Made by a program: the position numbers and the translations under genes
Part shown: positions 5,944-7,462 of the stretch, in pieces
Layout: every line of letters starts with the position of its first letter
How positions within the stretch are numbered: the stretch's first letter is position 1
DNA from: Desulfobacterales bacterium
Lineage (GTDB): Bacteria > Desulfobacterota > Desulfobacteria > Desulfobacterales > Desulfobacteraceae
Direction of reading: 5' to 3'
Assembly (NCBI GenBank): GCA_022361535.1
Contig: JAKSAU010000645.1
Coordinates: 1 to 7,462, forward strand
DNA length: 7,462 nucleotides
The notes under the pieces: model-generated
The model's input: the letters and a program-made list of their open reading frames with translations, nothing else
Told to the model about the DNA's origin: nothing
Database searches by the model: none

Positions 5944-7362
5944 TCAGGCAGATTTTAAATAGGCTTCTCCTGCACTAATTATTTGGTCGTGGTACTCGGG
6001 AACCGGGAGTCTATACAGCAGTTCCCGGGTATATTCCCTCAATTCTTTTCCAGTTTTGGGTGCCCCGCTCTCCTGCCATTTCTCAAGGGCCATGAAAGGC
6101 CAGATATCGCTTTTTGTAAGGGGCTCCCTGAATTTTTTCATGGTCAAACCGGCAGTAAGATAGCTGCCGCCAGGTCCCAAGGAAATAATTTCATCCAACC
6201 CCACCTCAGACGGGTCTATGGAAAACCCGGTTGTAAAATCTCTTGCCATGCGGATGATTTCAGCAGAATACACAACTGTTGACGGTGAAAAGGCCAATGA
6301 ATCAAAGTTATTGCCCACAAAAGGTACAAGCCCCGGATATCCTAAAATCGAGGTCAGATGGTTCTGCCAAAGCATGGATGAAGCCATCAAATCAGGACCA
6401 CGCCCCATCCAGCCGCCAGACGTTCCGCAATGGGGGATGCAATAGTGGGTCATCATTTCAGCACAGCACAGGTTGATAAGCATGCTTTGTGGGGTGTAGT
6501 AACTGCGCATGGTTTTCATATCAAACGCGGCCGGAAGACTTCCCAGTATAATTGGCGTGCCTTCTTTTAAAAGCTGGCTGTACACAAGTCCTGCCACAAG
6601 CTCTGCAGTGAGTAAAGCCAAGGTGCCGCCAGGTGTAATGGGACATGTGGCTCCGGACATTCCGTAATTAGAAAAGATAAAAGGAATGCTGCGTTCTGCG
6701 CACATTTCCATTTTTTGGGTGGTTTCTTCGTTAAGTATCAACGGGGTAATCGGGTTAAAATAAGGAATCAACGACGTCCTGGTTGCATCTTCTCCAACCA
6801 GGTTGTCGCAAAGATCAAGGCAGGTTTTAAAACTATCCGGCTCTGAGATTAACAACGTAATAGGTTTGGTGGTATTGGCCATCATCTCAAGAAATCCGAC
6901 AATCTCTGCATCTTTTGCATCGCAGTCCTGGATAACTCCGGGGGTGGCAATGGTATCAAATTCAGACAATTTCTCTCCCAGGCGGGTGGCCTCAGCCATA
7001 TGAGACCGTGCAAATGGGGTAACGTCGTCAGATAAAGGATCTTGGTAATAAAGGTTGGTGACCCCAATACCAAAGACGGATTGGTCAATATCTTTGCTGT
7101 TCAGCGTAAACGCAGGAGATCCATCCCTTCGGCAAACATCAATTGAAGTCGGAGAAGCGGAAATCGCCCAGTCCACGACTTCCTTTGGAATCATAACCCG
7201 GTTGTCGACAGCTTTTGTCCCCAAGGCCTTTTCAAAGACCGTCCGGGCTCCTGAATCATCTACCCGGATACCTGTCTCTTCAAGAATGGTCAGCACCATA
7301 TTATGAATGTCAGAAATTTGCTCAGGGGTGAGTAAGGAAAGACGGGCTTTAATCTGGGACAT
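5944..7362 (-). CDS. MttB-superfamily (trimethylamine methyltransferase-like) corrinoid methyltransferase, non-pyrrolysine
   Basis: A 472-residue cytoplasmic protein of the MttB/COG5598 superfamily, whose members transfer a methyl group from a quaternary or tertiary amine to a corrinoid protein. Recognisable parts are the N-terminal LSLLTPEQISDIHNMVLTILEETGIRVDD (8-36), where helix and LEETGI pattern are typical, the central TTKPI and GTP-IILGS strands of the barrel (164-168, 268-275), CGTSGGW (312-318), and the ending LGPGGSYLTAGLTMKKFRE (395-413). The frame is open throughout with no internal TAG, so it is not a pyrrolysine enzyme like archaeal MttB but of the MtgB type, known for glycine betaine; relatives use proline betaine, carnitine or gamma-butyrobetaine. 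Residues 312-350 differ from the usual 'SDAK-PD-QAG-E' wording, so the substrate may be different. The start ATG has AGGAGG (7376-7371) eight bases upstream. No corrinoid protein gene is in the window. It is first in the operon behind a sigma-54 type promoter. Confidence 0.93.
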   Translation of the reverse strand: MSQIKARLSLLTPEQISDIHNMVLTILEETGIRVDDSGARTVFEKALGTKAVDNRVMIPKEVVDWAISASPTSIDVCRRDGSPAFTLNSKDIDQSVFGIGVTNLYYQDPLSDDVTPFARSHMAEATRLGEKLSEFDTIATPGVIQDCDAKDAEIVGFLEMMANTTKPITLLISEPDSFKTCLDLCDNLVGEDATRTSLIPYFNPITPLILNEETTQKMEMCAERSIPFIFSNYGMSGATCPITPGGTLALLTAELVAGLVYSQLLKEGTPIILGSLPAAFDMKTMRSYYTPQSMLINLCCAEMMTHYCIPHCGTSGGWMGRGPDLMASSMLWQNHLTSILGYPGLVPFVGNNFDSLAFSPSTVVYSAEIIRMARDFTTGFSIDPSEVGLDEIISLGPGGSYLTAGLTMKKFREPLTKSDIWPFMALEKWQESGAPKTGKELREYTRELLYRLPVPEYHDQIISAGEAYLKSA

Positions 7363-7408
7363 TTATTTCTCCTCCTGCAATTGTATTTTCTTTCAATCAG
7401 GTGGAGTT

Positions 7409-7424
7409 TGCAAAGCCCATGCCC
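7409..7424 (-). promoter_or_regulatory. Candidate sigma-54 (RpoN) -24/-12 promoter of the operon
   Basis: On the minus strand the sequence is GGGCATGGGCTTTGCA, against the consensus TGGCACRNNNNTTGCW. The invariant GG and GC are present with exactly ten bases between them, and only two of the twelve defined positions differ. Transcription would begin near 7398, leaving a leader of about 36 nt that includes the ribosome site of the methyltransferase gene. Sigma-54 promoters need an enhancer-binding activator; the 38 bases visible upstream show no clear activator dyad, and none of the genes here is such a regulator. Confidence 0.7.
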
Positions 7425-7462
7425 CTATCCGGCACCAAAACATAACAAGTTGAAATAAATAA

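Noticed and set aside
5944..7362. Pyrrolysine (in-frame TAG) in the methyltransferase
   Set aside because: The frame has no internal TAG; the only stop is TGA at the end.

Overview
The window holds one minus-strand operon of seven genes, six complete and the last cut off by the window edge. In transcription order (high to low coordinates) they are: an MttB-superfamily (trimethylamine methyltransferase-like) methyltransferase at 7362-5944, a periplasmic solute-binding protein (5773-4259), two permeases (4028-3087 and 3078-2155) and two ATPases (2158-1136 and 1151-153) of a peptide/nickel-type (Dpp/Opp) ABC importer, and the first 42 residues of an FAD-dependent amine oxidoreductase resembling the beta subunit of sarcosine oxidase (126-1). 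There is no credible plus-strand gene, tRNA, rRNA, CRISPR array or insertion sequence.

The upstream 100 bases (7363-7462) carry a strong sigma-54 type -24/-12 promoter candidate (7424-7409) about 36 nt in front of the methyltransferase start codon. Spacing downstream is tight: the permease/ATPase genes are 8 nt apart or overlap, and the oxidoreductase starts 26 nt after the last ATPase gene. The two larger gaps contain secondary structure. The 170-nt gap between the methyltransferase and the binding protein has two small stem-loops. The 230-nt gap between the binding protein and the first permease has a 120-bp imperfect palindrome that begins two bases after the stop codon, followed by an 11-bp perfect hairpin. 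The first permease appears to start at a rare ATT codon.

Taken together the genes look like an uptake-plus-demethylation pathway for a methylated amine. The ABC system would import the compound, the MttB-like protein would move one methyl group from a quaternary or tertiary amine to a corrinoid protein (not in the window), and the sarcosine-oxidase-like flavoprotein would oxidise a remaining N-methyl group. The substrate cannot be read from sequence; glycine betaine, proline betaine, carnitine-like compounds or N-methylated amino acids/peptides are all possible. Using a peptide-type importer rather than a BCCT or ProU/OpuA betaine transporter is the distinctive point.

The organism is most likely a Gram-negative anaerobe, plausibly a marine sulfate reducer of the Desulfobacterota (Desulfobacter/Desulfobacterium/Desulfobacula type). 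This rests on the non-pyrrolysine MttB-family gene, the sigma-54 promoter, the moderate GC content and the foldback intergenic repeat; it is an inference, not a proof.
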